Notes under the pieces: model-generated
Told to the model about the DNA's origin: nothing
Database searches by the model: none
The model's input: only the letters and a program-made list of their open reading frames with translations
Source of the DNA: Gyrodactylus bullatarudis
Taxonomy: Eukaryota > Platyhelminthes > Monogenea > Gyrodactylidea > Gyrodactylidae
Assembly: GCA_012064415.1 (NCBI GenBank)
Contig: SSNU01000073.1
Span: forward strand, 62,001-126,000
Length of the DNA stretch: 64,000 nucleotides
Direction: 5' to 3'
Part shown: positions 33,547 through 44,558 of the stretch, piece by piece
How the letters are laid out: every line of letters starts with the position of its first letter
How positions within the stretch are numbered: the first letter of the stretch is position 1
Made by a program: the position numbers and the translations under genes

Positions 33547-33906
33547 TTAGTCGTATTTCACTACTTCTATTAGAACACCATTTTTGATGCAAGCTTGACA
33601 ATAGAACAACTGGGTAATTATTTCTCTCCATATTCTTTCTTTGAATATATACTCAAGAGTAATTTTAAAAGGTTGAAATGTTATTGATAAAAAATCTTGT
33701 TCACTATCACTCAAGCTCTGATAATCAGGATCTGACGATGTTTTAGATTCAAGAAACAAGGATATACTTGGACTCGCAGGAGCGTCTGCTTGGCTAGGTG
33801 ATTTGGTAAAACGAAATAGATAATATATCCAATTTTTTTCTTTTACTGAAGGAAACCCCATCTGATAGAAAGTAACATGTCTTTTGAAAAAAATTCTAAG
33901 CAACAT
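33547..33906 (-). CDS. Hypothetical 119-aa ORF, weakly supported
   Basis: I do not recognise it. The middle (about residues 35-75) is Ser/Pro/Asp-rich with SPSQADAPASPS and a Ser/Asp/Glu cluster, which looks more protein-like than its surroundings. The C-terminal half has hydrophobic stretches and two close Cys residues. No partner exon, terminal repeat or promoter was identified. It could be an exon of a larger gene, a transposon remnant or chance. Confidence 0.2.
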   Translation of the reverse strand: MLLRIFFKRHVTFYQMGFPSVKEKNWIYYLFRFTKSPSQADAPASPSISLFLESKTSSDPDYQSLSDSEQDFLSITFQPFKITLEYIFKERIWREIITQLFYCQACIKNGVLIEVVKYD

Positions 33907-34888
33907 TTTAATTCTAAATATATATTCTTACATATTCCTAAATTCATAAAATTCTCATTTTTACTACTGAAATCTCACTATTTTCGCATTGCACTAAACT
34001 TTTTCTTATTCTTAAATTTAATATGTTTTCTTTTTAAAAAAAAATTTATTTTATTTTTCATTTTATACAACTATTGGTATATCAGAAAAGTTTATCATAT
34101 GTGAGTTCACTGAGTTATTGGTTTCTGAACTTTTTTTCGATCGAATAAACTTGTATTCAATTTTAAGTGATTTATCCTTCTTGTTAGAAACTCAAACATA
34201 GGGAGTTGAGAACCTGATTTTCTCAACTAATGATAAATTTATACACCAAAATATGAGGTCGTTTTGATTTTATGACTAGAAAAACACTTGACAATTTACT
34301 ATTATATGAAAATTGGCATACTTTTTATCGACATTTTTAAAATGACTACGTCCTAGAAGAGGGTTGATTTATTTTTATCAAGTTTGTTTTTTTATATGTT
34401 ACGTTACATACCTTGAATCAGTAAATCTTTAGATTTACTAGTACGAAGCCTGAATCAGTACAAAGTTAGTATAAAGCCTAAAATTCAGTGTTTCTACTAA
34501 CTTTGTGCTGGAATAATACATTATGTATACGTTTAATCATATTTGTATATGTCATGGTGTACAAGACCATTCAAAGTGTCGTATGCTTTATATAATATTA
34601 TTGCCTTGAATTAATCTCATTAAAAAGGAGGAGGGGATTCCCACTCATTCCTCATTGAGGATTGACATAGTGATATACAATAATGACTATTCTGTATAAG
34701 GTTTTGGTTTTTATCATGTAATGAATCCTTGAGTAGATCCCAATAGCTATAGGTCATATCTCAAATTAAGTTTCGGAAAATTTCTGATTCTGCAAAAAAT
34801 TTTGATTCTGTAAAATAAATTGCAAATGATTTACAATTTATAGAAATTTCATAGGTATTTTTAAAGAAATGCGAAATTTTGAAAAAAA

Positions 34889-35395
34889 TTTCGAAGCAGT
34901 TAAGTGGAGATATTTAGGATCAAAATTGAACGAAGAATTCGAATTCGCCTGTAAAAGTTCACTGAAGTTCGTGATTACCGTGGGAAATCGAACCATTTGA
35001 ATTTTTCGATTATCACGAAGGTAAATTATCCAAAATTTGGATTTTTGACTTTTTCTCTGTAACAGTTATATCTTCGCTATCTCTATGGCCAAATTCGAAA
35101 TCTTCGTTTGAATTTGATCCCAAATATCATCATTTAACTGCTTCGAATCATCAAAATCGATCAAAAATTTTGAGCTGAAAGTTGAAAAAGTAGAAATTTA
35201 GTGCATTTTTGATATTCGAAAAACGGCCTAATTTACGTCAGATTGAATTTTTTCGGAATTTGTTAAATATCCACATCTTGTTAGCTCATTTCGTTTAGAA
35301 TTGAAAAAAATATTTGTTTCCTGTGAATTTGGAAAAAATATCGAGTTTTTTGTAAAAAAAGTAAATTCTCATCTTCATGTCAACTAGATTTATAT
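34889..35395 (-). repeat. Repeat family Z copy with internal inversion
   Basis: About 35090-35395 is an inverted match to 38003-38300, including GTTGACATGAAGATGAGAA, ACAAAAAACTCGATATTTTT and GCAGTTAAATG. Within this copy, 34889-34947 pairs inverted with 35095-35150, so it forms a foldback. No ORF. Confidence 0.55.
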
Positions 35396-35399
35396 TCTT

Positions 35400-36430
35400 A
35401 CTTCGGTCGTAGGGTGGAAAATATCATTTACAGTACAAAGCAGCCAAAAAACAATTGACATTGTGATAGTATTCAGATTTCTTTGTCTGAGCTTGCCTTA
35501 AAGCGCTTATTTTTACACTTGGCATATTTTTTTCACGTATCAATCCAAGCAATCTAATAATTTTAAAAATTATTTTCAGAAAATAAAATCGTTTAAATAA
35601 AATAATCAAATTTTAAATATCATACAAGGACAAACGAAATGTTAGTTTTATACATCATTTATGGATTCTATTCTCTATTCAAAACTCAAAATGATTTAAA
35701 TACAGGTGATAAGTAGATGAAAGACTTTTATTTTACTACATATTTCCATTTTGTCTATTGTTTATCGGTGGTTACTGTTCAAGAGATAATTTTATTATTA
35801 GTCCTTTTGTCGCCAAGGATGCACAAATTTCATAAAATCCAAAATTTACCCATTGATTCGAGTCTCCACGGTCAATTCTCACAACGTGAAACAGGAAAAA
35901 GGGGGTCTGTTATACGATGACTCATTGGGAAAGAGTATATGATATTTTGGAACGGCAATTACCCAGCTGATTCAATTTTTGATTCTGCGAATCGTATTTA
36001 ATTCAATGAGTTTGGATCAAAAAATAGTGAAATCTGTTATTTTAAGAGATATGACCTAGAAAATCATCCTGGTAATAGAGAGCTAGATAACAAATTCAAA
36101 ATTTCCAAAAAATTGAGCTTGAAATAAGAAGCACTTAAAGTGGGTTTACTTGGGGGAAAAAATCTTAAATTCGTCTTATTACTCATTAGAGGGATTTAAA
36201 TTATTTAGTCAGTTCTGCATTTTTATATACTTTAACAGGAAGTTCTCAGTATCGATTAAACAATATTTGACGATAGAAGCTTGATTCATGAACTAAGCAA
36301 TGATTTCTTGTATCTATTTTCGTTTAAAGCTGTTCCAAAATATCTAAGCGAAATTCTCTGATATAGTCATGAAGAGAATTGGTAAATGTTATGTGTTAAT
36401 AAATTGTTTTCAAAAGTCAATATAACGAGT
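35400..36430. other. No gene recognised
   Basis: Short ORFs at 35424-35609 (minus) and 35717-35920 (plus) show no motif. No repeat structure was found. Confidence 0.35.
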
Positions 36431-36434
36431 GAGT

Positions 36435-36610
36435 GACCTAACTGTTGGTAAAAATTCTAAAAAAACAATAAAAAATATTTTCTTGCTTGAGATTCCTGAT
36501 TTCTTTGAATATACATTATTATGTTTCTGTCCTGTATTTTTGAAAGAAAACGAAAATAAATTGTGGGTGAATATGAGCTCTTTATTTTCGTTGGTTTACA
36601 CAAAAAATAT
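36435..36610 (-). repeat. Repeat shared with 38695-38850, hammerhead decayed
   Basis: GCTTGAGATTCCTGATTTC, then GGGTGAATATGAGCTCTTT and TTTTCGT match the 38.8-kb copy. There the segment forms a hammerhead; here the CTGATGA part is gone (GGTTTACACAAA in its place), so this is a dead paralogue. Confidence 0.6.
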
Positions 36611-36650
36611 ATTAGATTTAAAATTTTTTTGCACATTTGCTTTATATAAA

Positions 36651-36760
36651 TATGACATGTATGAGCTGATCAGTATGCCACAAAATAAAAGCGCTATATT
36701 CTTATAACTAATTGGCATCAACTTCTTTCAAAGGAAGCAACCGTAGCTCAACTGAAATCT
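36651..36760 (+). repeat. PLE-type hammerhead repeat, degenerate, empty MITE site
   Basis: Contains CTGATCA (36666-36672, one core change), GTATGCCAC, CAAA in place of GAAA, then AAAAGCGCTATA and ATTCTTATAACTAATTGGCA. The flanking GAG pairs with UUC and further bases of stem I match. It is a paralogue of the 57-kb copy and preserves the uninterrupted sequence there, so it documents the pre-insertion site of the 57089-57816 MITE. Confidence 0.6.
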
Positions 36761-36941
36761 GAGATCAGAACTTTTCTCTCTCTCTTAATGAATTTTTTGT
36801 AAGTTTGGAAGATTATTTCAAAATAGGATATTCAGCCATATTTAAAAATTTTTAAATTCTCTTTCTGTGCAAAATAAATTCAAGCTAAATAAGAATTACG
36901 TCAATTTCCAACAATTAATATATATTTTACGGTCGAAGTTT

Positions 36942-37435
36942 AAACTCCGTGCAGTGTTTACACTGTACAATCGGTCAATGCAGAAACCCGGTGTACAGAT
37001 TGAAAGGTTGATTGTGTAGACTCTTAACAAGAAATCTTGGAACTTCTTGAGTCTGTGGATGGGTGTTTTGAACTGCTCGGGAATGACTCTATCAAATGAT
37101 GAGGTGTAAATTATAAAGCCGACCGTTCACCATTGACATGTTAAACCTTCAACTTTCTGACTCATTGAAAGGGGTTTCTCAACTTCAAACCTGTGGGTTA
37201 CATGATACGAATACGAAAATTAGGCAATCATAAAAACATGAACTTTTTATTAGTTGGATGGACTCAGACCAATTGCTATCTACATAGAATTATTGAAAAC
37301 TTTTATTCAACGAAATAGGGCTTGAAACTTTACATATTGCACGTCTAATCACTATGTTCAACCATCAAACGTTCAATGTGTATACCGAGTTTCTACATTG
37401 ACGAATTGGTTGTAAATTGTACACACTGAACGCCA
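36942..37435. repeat. Inverted-repeat element, about 70-bp imperfect arms
   Basis: GTGCAGTGTTTACACTGTAC, then TCAATGCAGAAACCCGGTG (36945-37015) is inverted in CGAGTTTCTACATTGACGAA and TTGTACACACTGAAC (37350-37435). The termini resemble CAGTG. I found no convincing target duplication. Confidence 0.5.
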
Positions 37436-38000
37436 GGAGAATAACAATGGCGCAGAAACTATATTGGAGGTTACAAAATTCTCATTAGTCGATATTGACA
37501 CTTCTTCTAGTTGTGATACTCACATTCAAGCAATCTCCAACATTTCCAATTCTCTTGGCAACAACATAACCCCTAAGAGCATTGATGAACCTAGGAAGTT
37601 TAATACTAGAATGATTGTCAGTCAGCAACACAATATGTTCGAGGACATCAGACAAATTATGTCATTAGTTAGTAATATCATAATTTTATTTTTCAGTAAA
37701 CTTTATCTTCAAAAGTATGGTAAAATTAAAACATAATTATCATAAATTTGATACTGATTTGAATAAAAAGTAATTAAAACTTCGTTTTTAAAGTTACATG
37801 GAAACTAATGCGTGAGTTTATTTCTAAATAAATATAATTCAATCTCCTAATGTATACTGGTCGAATTAATAATTTATATAGGCTAAACTCAATCAAATAA
37901 TATTTTTTCACATCAAGGCTATTTAATAGATGATAAAACTCTCTGTTGATTCGTGTTTGAACGAATTTGTTTTATATTTATCTATTTCATAAGTGGGGTC
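37436..38000. other. No supported gene; one 90-codon ORF
   Basis: The ORF at 37464-37736 begins MEVTKFSLVDIDTSSSCDTH, is moderately polar and ends in a hydrophobic segment. It has no recognisable domain and follows directly on an inverted repeat, so it may be a transposon remnant. Confidence 0.25.
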
Positions 38001-38002
38001 CA

Positions 38003-38300
38003 TATAAACCTAATTGACATGAAGATGAGAATTTACTTTTTTACAAAAAACTCAATATTTTTTCTAAGGAAAGTCAGGAAAAAATTAAATTTTCGAATTC
38101 CATCATAAAATGAGCCAACATGTTGTGGAGATTTTTTAAAATTTTGTGAAAAAATTCAATCTGACCAAAATTAGACCGTTTTTCAAATTTTGAAAATGCC
38201 TCAAATTTCCACTTTTTCAACTTTTGAGCTCAAAATTTTAATTCAGATAAAATTTTATCGATTTCAAAGATTTGAAGCAGTTAAATGCAGATATTCGAGA
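38003..38300 (+). repeat. Repeat family Z copy
   Basis: Shares AATTGACATGAAGATGAGAA, ACAAAAAACTCAATATTTTT and TTGAAGCAGTTAAATGCAG with the inverted copy at 35090-35395, and more distantly with 19140-19320. Non-coding. Confidence 0.6.
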
Positions 38301-38400
38301 TCACCATTAGACAAAGAATCTTCATTTCATCTAGCTTTATATGCCCCATACTTTTTTATGTAGAAAGTTATATGAAAAAAATGTCACATCTGACATTTCT

Positions 38401-38465
38401 TGTGAATTGGATAGATAACACCTCACGATGGCTCTGCGCCTTTTATTATTTCCTACTTATACCTC
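38401..38465. mobile_element. Truncated end of the CAGTGAATTGG MITE family
   Basis: GTGAATTGGATAGATAAC and the following ACGATGGCT, then CCTACTTATA match the left end of the 57089-57816 element. The rest of the element is absent. Confidence 0.65.
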
Positions 38466-38479
38466 TCTGATTCAGGATT

Positions 38480-38625
38480 GAACTTTGAATCTGTGCTACT
38501 CAGTAATCTTCTGAAAAAGTGATTATCTATTGGAGCAAGATCTGTAATATAAGGAGGATGGTTCAGAACGTCCCTGAAAAATCTTTCACTAATCTTGAGA
38601 CATGAGAACGAGCAAGTTCATGTAA
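38480..38625 (-). pseudogene. mariner transposase fragment
   Basis: The minus strand reads LARSHVSRLVKDF, then after a frameshift NHPPYITDLAPIDNHFFRRL. These are the second-Asp region (DNARPHVA in the family; the Asp is replaced here) and the third-Asp signature (HPPYSPDLAPSDYHLF, Ser to Ile next to the Asp). It lies inside repeat-rich sequence with no terminal repeats. Confidence 0.75.
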
Positions 38626-38803
38626 ATCATCGTATGTGAGCCTATGAATATGCTGGCAAGCTCCGACCCTGAATAATTCATCGCTACGAAACTAATGTCT
38701 GATAATTTATTGTCCTGCTTGAGATTCCTGATTTCCGCAAATATATTATCATTTTGCTGACTAATGTCTTGCATTTTGTAGGTAGAAAATGAAAATAGAT
38801 TCT

Positions 38804-38847
38804 GGGTGAATATGAGCTCTTTATTTTCGTCGGTTCTCATCAGACCC
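38804..38847 (-). ncRNA. Hammerhead ribozyme, third core type
   Basis: Minus strand: GGGT, CTGATGA (38843-38837), GAACCGAC, GAAA (38828-38825), a 4-bp stem III (AAUA with UAUU) whose loop holds GAGCUC, triplet UUC, then ACCC. Stem I (GGGU with ACCC) is perfect. Stem II has a terminal G-C and possible A-A/A-G contacts only. No PLE coding sequence is next to it, so the carrier is unidentified. Confidence 0.6.
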
Positions 38848-39025
38848 TACACCGACATGTATATTTATACAGAATATTATTCAATGATAAGTGTGAAGTT
38901 CTTTTGGGCCAATCAGAGCATTTATTTGTAACCGGATGGATGATAATTTATTGTTAATTTTGAAAATTGTCAATGAGAAAACCTATTTTCAATTAAATTA
39001 TAATTATGACTCATATAATATTGAC

Positions 39026-39351
39026 GGCTAAACTTAAGTTGGACCGAACGCCCTAAAATCGTTAATAAATCCCTTATAACTTATAAGTTATAAGTAGTTA
39101 TGTAATATAAAAATATTATATAATTAAATAATATTATCAATAATAAGCATTAAATATTCACAAAAATTTATTAATTAAAAACATGAATTTACATCAAACT
39201 TTTTAGATCTTGTTCAGCAATAATTCCTGGATCAAGGTAAACGTTCATCTGAATACATGAAAACTGTCCTTGTGTTGGATTAAAACTGGCCAGTCTACTT
39301 GCTCAATAATATTAACGATTTTAGGGCGTTCGGTCCAACTTAAATTTAGCC
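39026..39351. mobile_element. 326-bp MITE with 8-bp target duplication
   Basis: Inverted ends GGCTAAACTTAAGTTGGACC and its right-hand counterpart ending TTTAGCC extend about 45 bp through CGAACGCCCTAAAATCGTTAAT. ATATTGAC flanks both sides (39018-39025 and 39352-39359). An 8-bp duplication suits hAT- or Merlin-class transposases. Non-coding interior. Confidence 0.85.
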
Positions 39352-39359
39352 ATATTGAC

Positions 39360-40249
39360 GAACCGAAACAATTGAATAATATAAGTTTCGCTAATTATTT
39401 TTTTCGAAATTCAAGTGTGAGGTTAGTCCCCAATAATTTCTCAGTTTAGACCTAAATAAAAATTAATCCATTTGATAAAATTATTTTTATTTCAGGAAAG
39501 TGTATCTAACTCCGTAAGATTCTTCAGGATAAATTATAAGAGCAAAAGATATTTTTGATCATTCATGTTCATAGTATTAGTATGAATCTTTGCTTGCATC
39601 TTGAGAATGTGTTGGACTATTAATTCTAAGTTTGATTAAAGGAAGCATAATAAATTTCATTTCAAGTACTAATGACTTGTGAGTTATATTCAATAAATTC
39701 AAATTACAAAAGAGCTGAAATTTTATGAATAACAGAAATTTTCATTCGATTTTATTCTCTATTTCCATATTCAACATAAATGTGTCTATTCATGAGATTT
39801 TAAATAGTGATACCTTTTTTGAGTTATTTAACTACTTGTTCGAAGAAAAATATGGTAACATTAAAAATTCGATTTGACACCAAATTTACATTCATTTTTT
39901 ATTTGAGCTAGGAAATTTTTAATCATTTAAAAGTGGCAGAAAGGCCAAAAGAAGTTTTTTTAGTATCAAGATTACAATAAACTAAATTTAATTTACTAAA
40001 ATATTCTTTTGACTTCTCAAATCATGAGTTTCAATTAATTTTTTTGACAATTATTTTGTCTTTATATTATATTATCGTTATTATACGATCAGTGCACTGA
40101 TTAGCCAACTATCAGCCCCATCTCAAAACCGCTTACCAATACTAGTCTCTCACGATTGGATGATTCAATTCAAATTAAAAATTTTCTAGAAGAGCTGACA
40201 GTTTATGAATCCGATTTTATTTTTCTATTGTTATTATTATTTTACAGGT
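39360..40249. other. No gene recognised
   Basis: AT-rich non-coding sequence without recognisable repeats. Confidence 0.35.
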
Positions 40250-40600
40250 AGGAACAGTATTTATGGAGTATAAAACGATACCTCCATTCATTTTTGTATA
40301 TTCATACTTTTCGATAAGCTTGCCATTGTATTTTGAAGTAGCTCTGTTAGGGTCCTGGTATAAGTTTTCGTCTAAAAATTTGAAAAAGTTTAAATTAGTT
40401 TTTCCATTTCGAGGATTATTTGAATATGTTCAATGAACGTGCTAGTGAAGACAAATCAAAAATAAACTCAACATTTTGATATTTTTAGACGAAAATTTAT
40501 ACCAGGACCCTAATAAAAAGAACAATGACAAGTTTATCGAAAACATATTATAAAATATTATAAATATTATGGAGGTGTAGTTTTATACTACACAAATATT
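40250..40600. mobile_element. Foldback element interrupted by a MITE
   Basis: Outer arms pair across the MITE: TTTCGATAAGCTTGCCATTGT near 40307 with ACAATGACAAGTTTATCGAAA near 40525, and the ATGGAGTATAAAACGATACC region near 40262 with its inverted form near 40575. The 161-bp MITE sits in the loop. Confidence 0.55.
40350..40510. mobile_element. 161-bp MITE, TA duplication
   Basis: GGGTCCTGGTATAAGTTTTC and its inverted partner ATTTATACCAGGACCC form arms of about 31 bp. TA flanks both sides (40348-40349, 40511-40512). Small, non-coding, Tc1/mariner type. Confidence 0.8.
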
Positions 40601-42175
40601 TTAAAAAAAGGGCAAGAATTACAAAAATTCATCAAAATTTCTTTTATGTATGAACGATCATCTCCTCAAGAGGATTTGATAACTGCAGTTCTTCAATTCC
40701 AGACATTGTCAATAGACCTGGTTTGTATACAAATCAGTGGATATAATAAAGAAAAAGACTCAGCAATAAAATTATATTTATGTGTTTCAAAGCTAAGAAG
40801 AGTTCAATACCAGGTAATAAATGGAATTTGATTATATTTTCCATTGCCTTTCTCAAAAAAGAGTTAATCCATGAGATTTTGATCTAATTTATTTAGTGCT
40901 ACTAATTTTTCAAATTACTTAGTTTTTAAATTATATTGGGTATGATGTTATTTCTATTTGAATATGAAAAATATTGGAAGCTTCCTATTACAAAATCATA
41001 TAATTTTAACTCAAAAAGATATTTGTGGAAAATTGTGCCTGCCATCTTTAAAAATATTTTGTGACATTGAAAAAATTAACTTGAGGAATTTAAAGTCAAG
41101 TGCTAAGGCTTACGTATCACTGAATCTCGTCAGACCATTACATTGTCTTGATAAATATAAAGAAATGAAGAAAATGCACAAGTTCTTCTGATTGGTTTGA
41201 ATTTCATCGGGTTAAGGAGTTGACCTTTTTTTGATTGAGGCTTATAGATCTTCTTTTCACAAAATTTTTCAATCAATAAAAATGTTTAATTCCTCTCGGT
41301 TCATACTAGTTACAGTTTGTAAATTGATTTAATTACAAACTTCCGTTAGCTTCTCATCGTTTTATCTTAAATTCTCACTTAAAATTGTTGCTGGAGAACA
41401 ACTAACTTGATTGCATTGGGGTATATTTTTAACTACTTGCTCAATTGATTCACATGTTGGATTTGCACTTATCATAAACAGCGACTTGAGCAATTGAGTT
41501 ATTCCATACTACAATTCTACTGAATGTATGCTGAATTTTACATATTAAGCAATTCTAATGAGTCTTTTAATATTTATCCTCGAATATTAACTAATTTTGA
41601 GATATTTAAAGAATCGAAAAGCTAAAATATTTTCATTTATTAATATGTATTCATTTCCTATATTTTTCTTAGTTTTTTTAACAGTAAAAAACAGTTTTTT
41701 TGATAAAAAAAGATAATTATGAAGGTTTGAAAATAATAGGTTTACGTTAAAGATTATAAATGATTCATTAAAATTAGTACAGCTACTGTTAACGAAATAG
41801 ATTATTATTTTTTCAAAAATTTTTCATTGCTTTATTATTTATGGAATTTTGTTTCTTGAGAATATTTTGGAAAACTAATTTTGACTTAAGTCTCATTAAA
41901 TATTTCTTAAAGTAATGGAGGCTTGTAAGATTGATTCTATTAATTTGTTTTAAAATTTTTTTAAAATAGCTGAAAGTTTATAAATAAAGTAAATTTTACA
42001 CATATTATTTCGAAATAAATTATTTTAATGAAAGTTTTTCTCAAATTCCTCAGTGTTGACCCCTCATTAGCTAATAACGGATGAATAGTTTTCATATAAT
42101 CATCAACTTTTTAGCTCGAACAAGTTGAATATTAATTAACTATTTTATGGAATTGACCATTTCTTTTTCGAATTC
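40601..42175. other. No supported gene
   Basis: Contains ORFs of 61 and 77 codons (40646-40831, 40958-41191). Neither has a recognisable domain. The remainder is AT-rich and stop-rich. Confidence 0.3.
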
Positions 42176-42270
42176 TAAAGTCTAGGAAGAAGACAATCTT
42201 CTTTAAGTTAGATTCATATGGATACAGTAAAGTAATAACCTGTTTCCACAATTAGCTAGTAGGTTATTTG
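42176..42270. repeat. Dispersed repeat family Y, copy at 42 kb
   Basis: AGAAGACAATCTTCTTTAAG, AGATTCATATGGATACAGTA and TTAGCTAGTAGGTT match, inverted, the sequence at 21479-21560. This shows the family Y end without the SINE. Confidence 0.6.
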
Positions 42271-42275
42271 TATAA

Positions 42276-43895
42276 AATATCTCTGTTATTTTAATTTATT
42301 ACGTAAAAGAAACACACCATTCTAAGTGGAATTAGGTTTCATTGAACCATTCAAAATATTGGTTAAAATAAGATCTGCGAGAGTATTTTGAAATAGAATC
42401 CAGGATTGAAGATTTATAAGACTTAGTTAAATAATTATTTCTCTTTAATAAAGTTCTTTTGAAAAATCTAATAATGGATTCCAATCAAAGGTTTTAATTT
42501 ATCTCGAAACAAAATGTGTGAAATTTACTGTACCAGGATGATCATTCGATTTTATTTTCTTTCATATTCTCATAAAAAAATAATCAATGAATACCTTAGT
42601 AACAAAATGGCCAACTGGATAAAAAAATTATCGTTACACTGCCATGATGTAGGTATACTAAAATCTCGATTAAAAAGTATCATCATTTTCCTACAAACAT
42701 CATTCGAAATTGTTGTGGGTTTAAAACGGTTTAAATTCGTTATGCTTAAATCCTTATAGCATATATCGATTTTTATGAGCATAAAGCACTAAGATGACAA
42801 TTTTAAATTATTTCAATAATTCTCCGATAAATTTCATACTATTAGATTATGAATAAAAAATTAGATACCTTCCTAGAAAAAAGAAACAGAGAAACTTTGT
42901 GGCTGTAAAAAAATTAATTTCCAGTTATATCCGCTAAATTCCATTTCAAGGAACTTTCACGATGAGAGATGAAATCAGGAATTTTAATATTGAATAGAAC
43001 ACTATTCTATTAGAATAGTGTCAACACTATTCTCTAAAATCTGAAGCAAGAAGTCAGAGTTGTCCAACATCTAACTCAATTTCCTTGCAAGATTAATCTG
43101 AAGTTCAAATGGTTTTTAAAAAATAAAATTCTAGCAGGTAGAACTAGAAATTGATTTTCGATAGCTTATTGTATTGATGAAAATCTTGAAGCTTTCTCAT
43201 TTTGATTAGGAAAACAGAGAAACAGGAGAGAAATAAAACTTGGGTAAAAAAGATACCCATTTGCGATCTCGATTTTCATGTTGAAAAATTCGAATATGAT
43301 CGAATGTTAGGGGAGGAATATATACAGGAAAAGCTGTGGAGTGTTTATTTATCGTTGGTCATCATGTAATGAATTAACTGTACTTTTTATTCGAGATTTT
43401 AATATTTTTGCAGTTAAGAGTAGATGATATTTATCGAGTTGATCTTTTCTTGTTGTGTTAACGAACGAAAAGTAAACATTGCCAAGTCTTACATATAAAC
43501 CTATAATCTTAATACAAAATCAGAACAGAGATTTTCTCAACTCCTTCAACAGCTTATGAAATAAAATCTTCAAATTACTAATCCTTCATCAAAAATAGAA
43601 TACGAAAATTCACCTGTATTTGTCTCACATTAAAATTTAAAAAATGGAAATTTTACTCATATTAATTCATCAAGTACATTTGAGGAGTAAGTATTTTATA
43701 TGAATCGATCAAAAGTAAAATTTTGCTAAATGAAGGGTTCTCAAACCAATAATATTCTAAAAGTAATACAAAAATTCATATTTTGTATATTAGGTTAAGT
43801 CTAAACTACGAGGTGGATTCAATATATACTTTGGGATAAATATCTCTACGCCTGTTAAAACGGATCCTTTACCTGCAATAGTAAAGCATAAGCCT
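42276..43895. other. No supported gene
   Basis: ORFs of 81 and 70 codons overlap on opposite strands at 42514-42782 without motifs. A small perfect hairpin (AACACTATTC, then GAATAGTGT) lies near 43000. Confidence 0.3.
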
Positions 43896-43899
43896 GATA

Positions 43900-44558
43900 T
43901 TAGGATGTGCGATAAGTAATGGGACTTATTACAAAAACTAATTTTATTGAAAAAAACTTGAGAAAGATCAGTGAAAATAGTTCAAATTAATCAAATCAAA
44001 TTAAGAGTTGAGAAAAGGGATTAAATCCATTTTCTACCACATCTTTTGAATTGGAATTTCCGACCTTAAGAAAAGGTTCTAGAGATCTGAATTGGGGATT
44101 ATCAGACAGCGTAAGATAAAGACTATTAGGAAAATGACCTATAAAATCAAAGTGCTTCTACTGAAAAAAATTTTTAATCTCTTTTCCGAAATGGGGTTTC
44201 GTGTGGTCCTGAAGAGAAATGAGACTACAGAATATCGGATATTTTTATCCAAGATGAAATGAAGCCTGAGTGCTCTAGAACTCTTTATTGAATCTTTAAA
44301 AAAGTATTTATACATTTGAAAGTTCTCTGATGGCCCAGTTCCCAAGCAATACGCTCATCTGGAAATTTGCCGAAAAACATTCAAATCAAAATACTCAAAA
44401 CATTGATGCTTTCGAATTCTAAAAATATCTAATAAGTTCAAACAAATAGAGTGATTAATTATCTTTCTAATGGTATCAGATTTCTTCGAATTCATATTAG
44501 TTTTGGAGGATAAAATTTTTGTTCAAGTTGAAATCCCATTACTTATCGCGCTACCTAA
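43900..44558 (-). mobile_element. 659-bp mariner derivative, both ends intact
   Basis: The left end TTAGGATGTGCGATAAGTAA and right end TTACTTATCGCGCTACCTAA are inverted repeats flanked by TA (43898-43899, 44559-44560). The interior still aligns with the 13.9-kb mariner: GGGATTATCAGACAGCG against the DYHLF region, and CTCTTTTCCGAAATGGGG with GTCCTGAAGAGAAA against the DNARPH region. Frames are wrecked and the N-terminal half is deleted. A non-autonomous relic of the same lineage. Confidence 0.85.

Noticed and set aside
43000..43040. Hairpin AACACTATTC/GAATAGTGT as a transcription terminator
   Set aside because: There is no gene next to it and the sequence is eukaryotic; short palindromes are common at this base composition.
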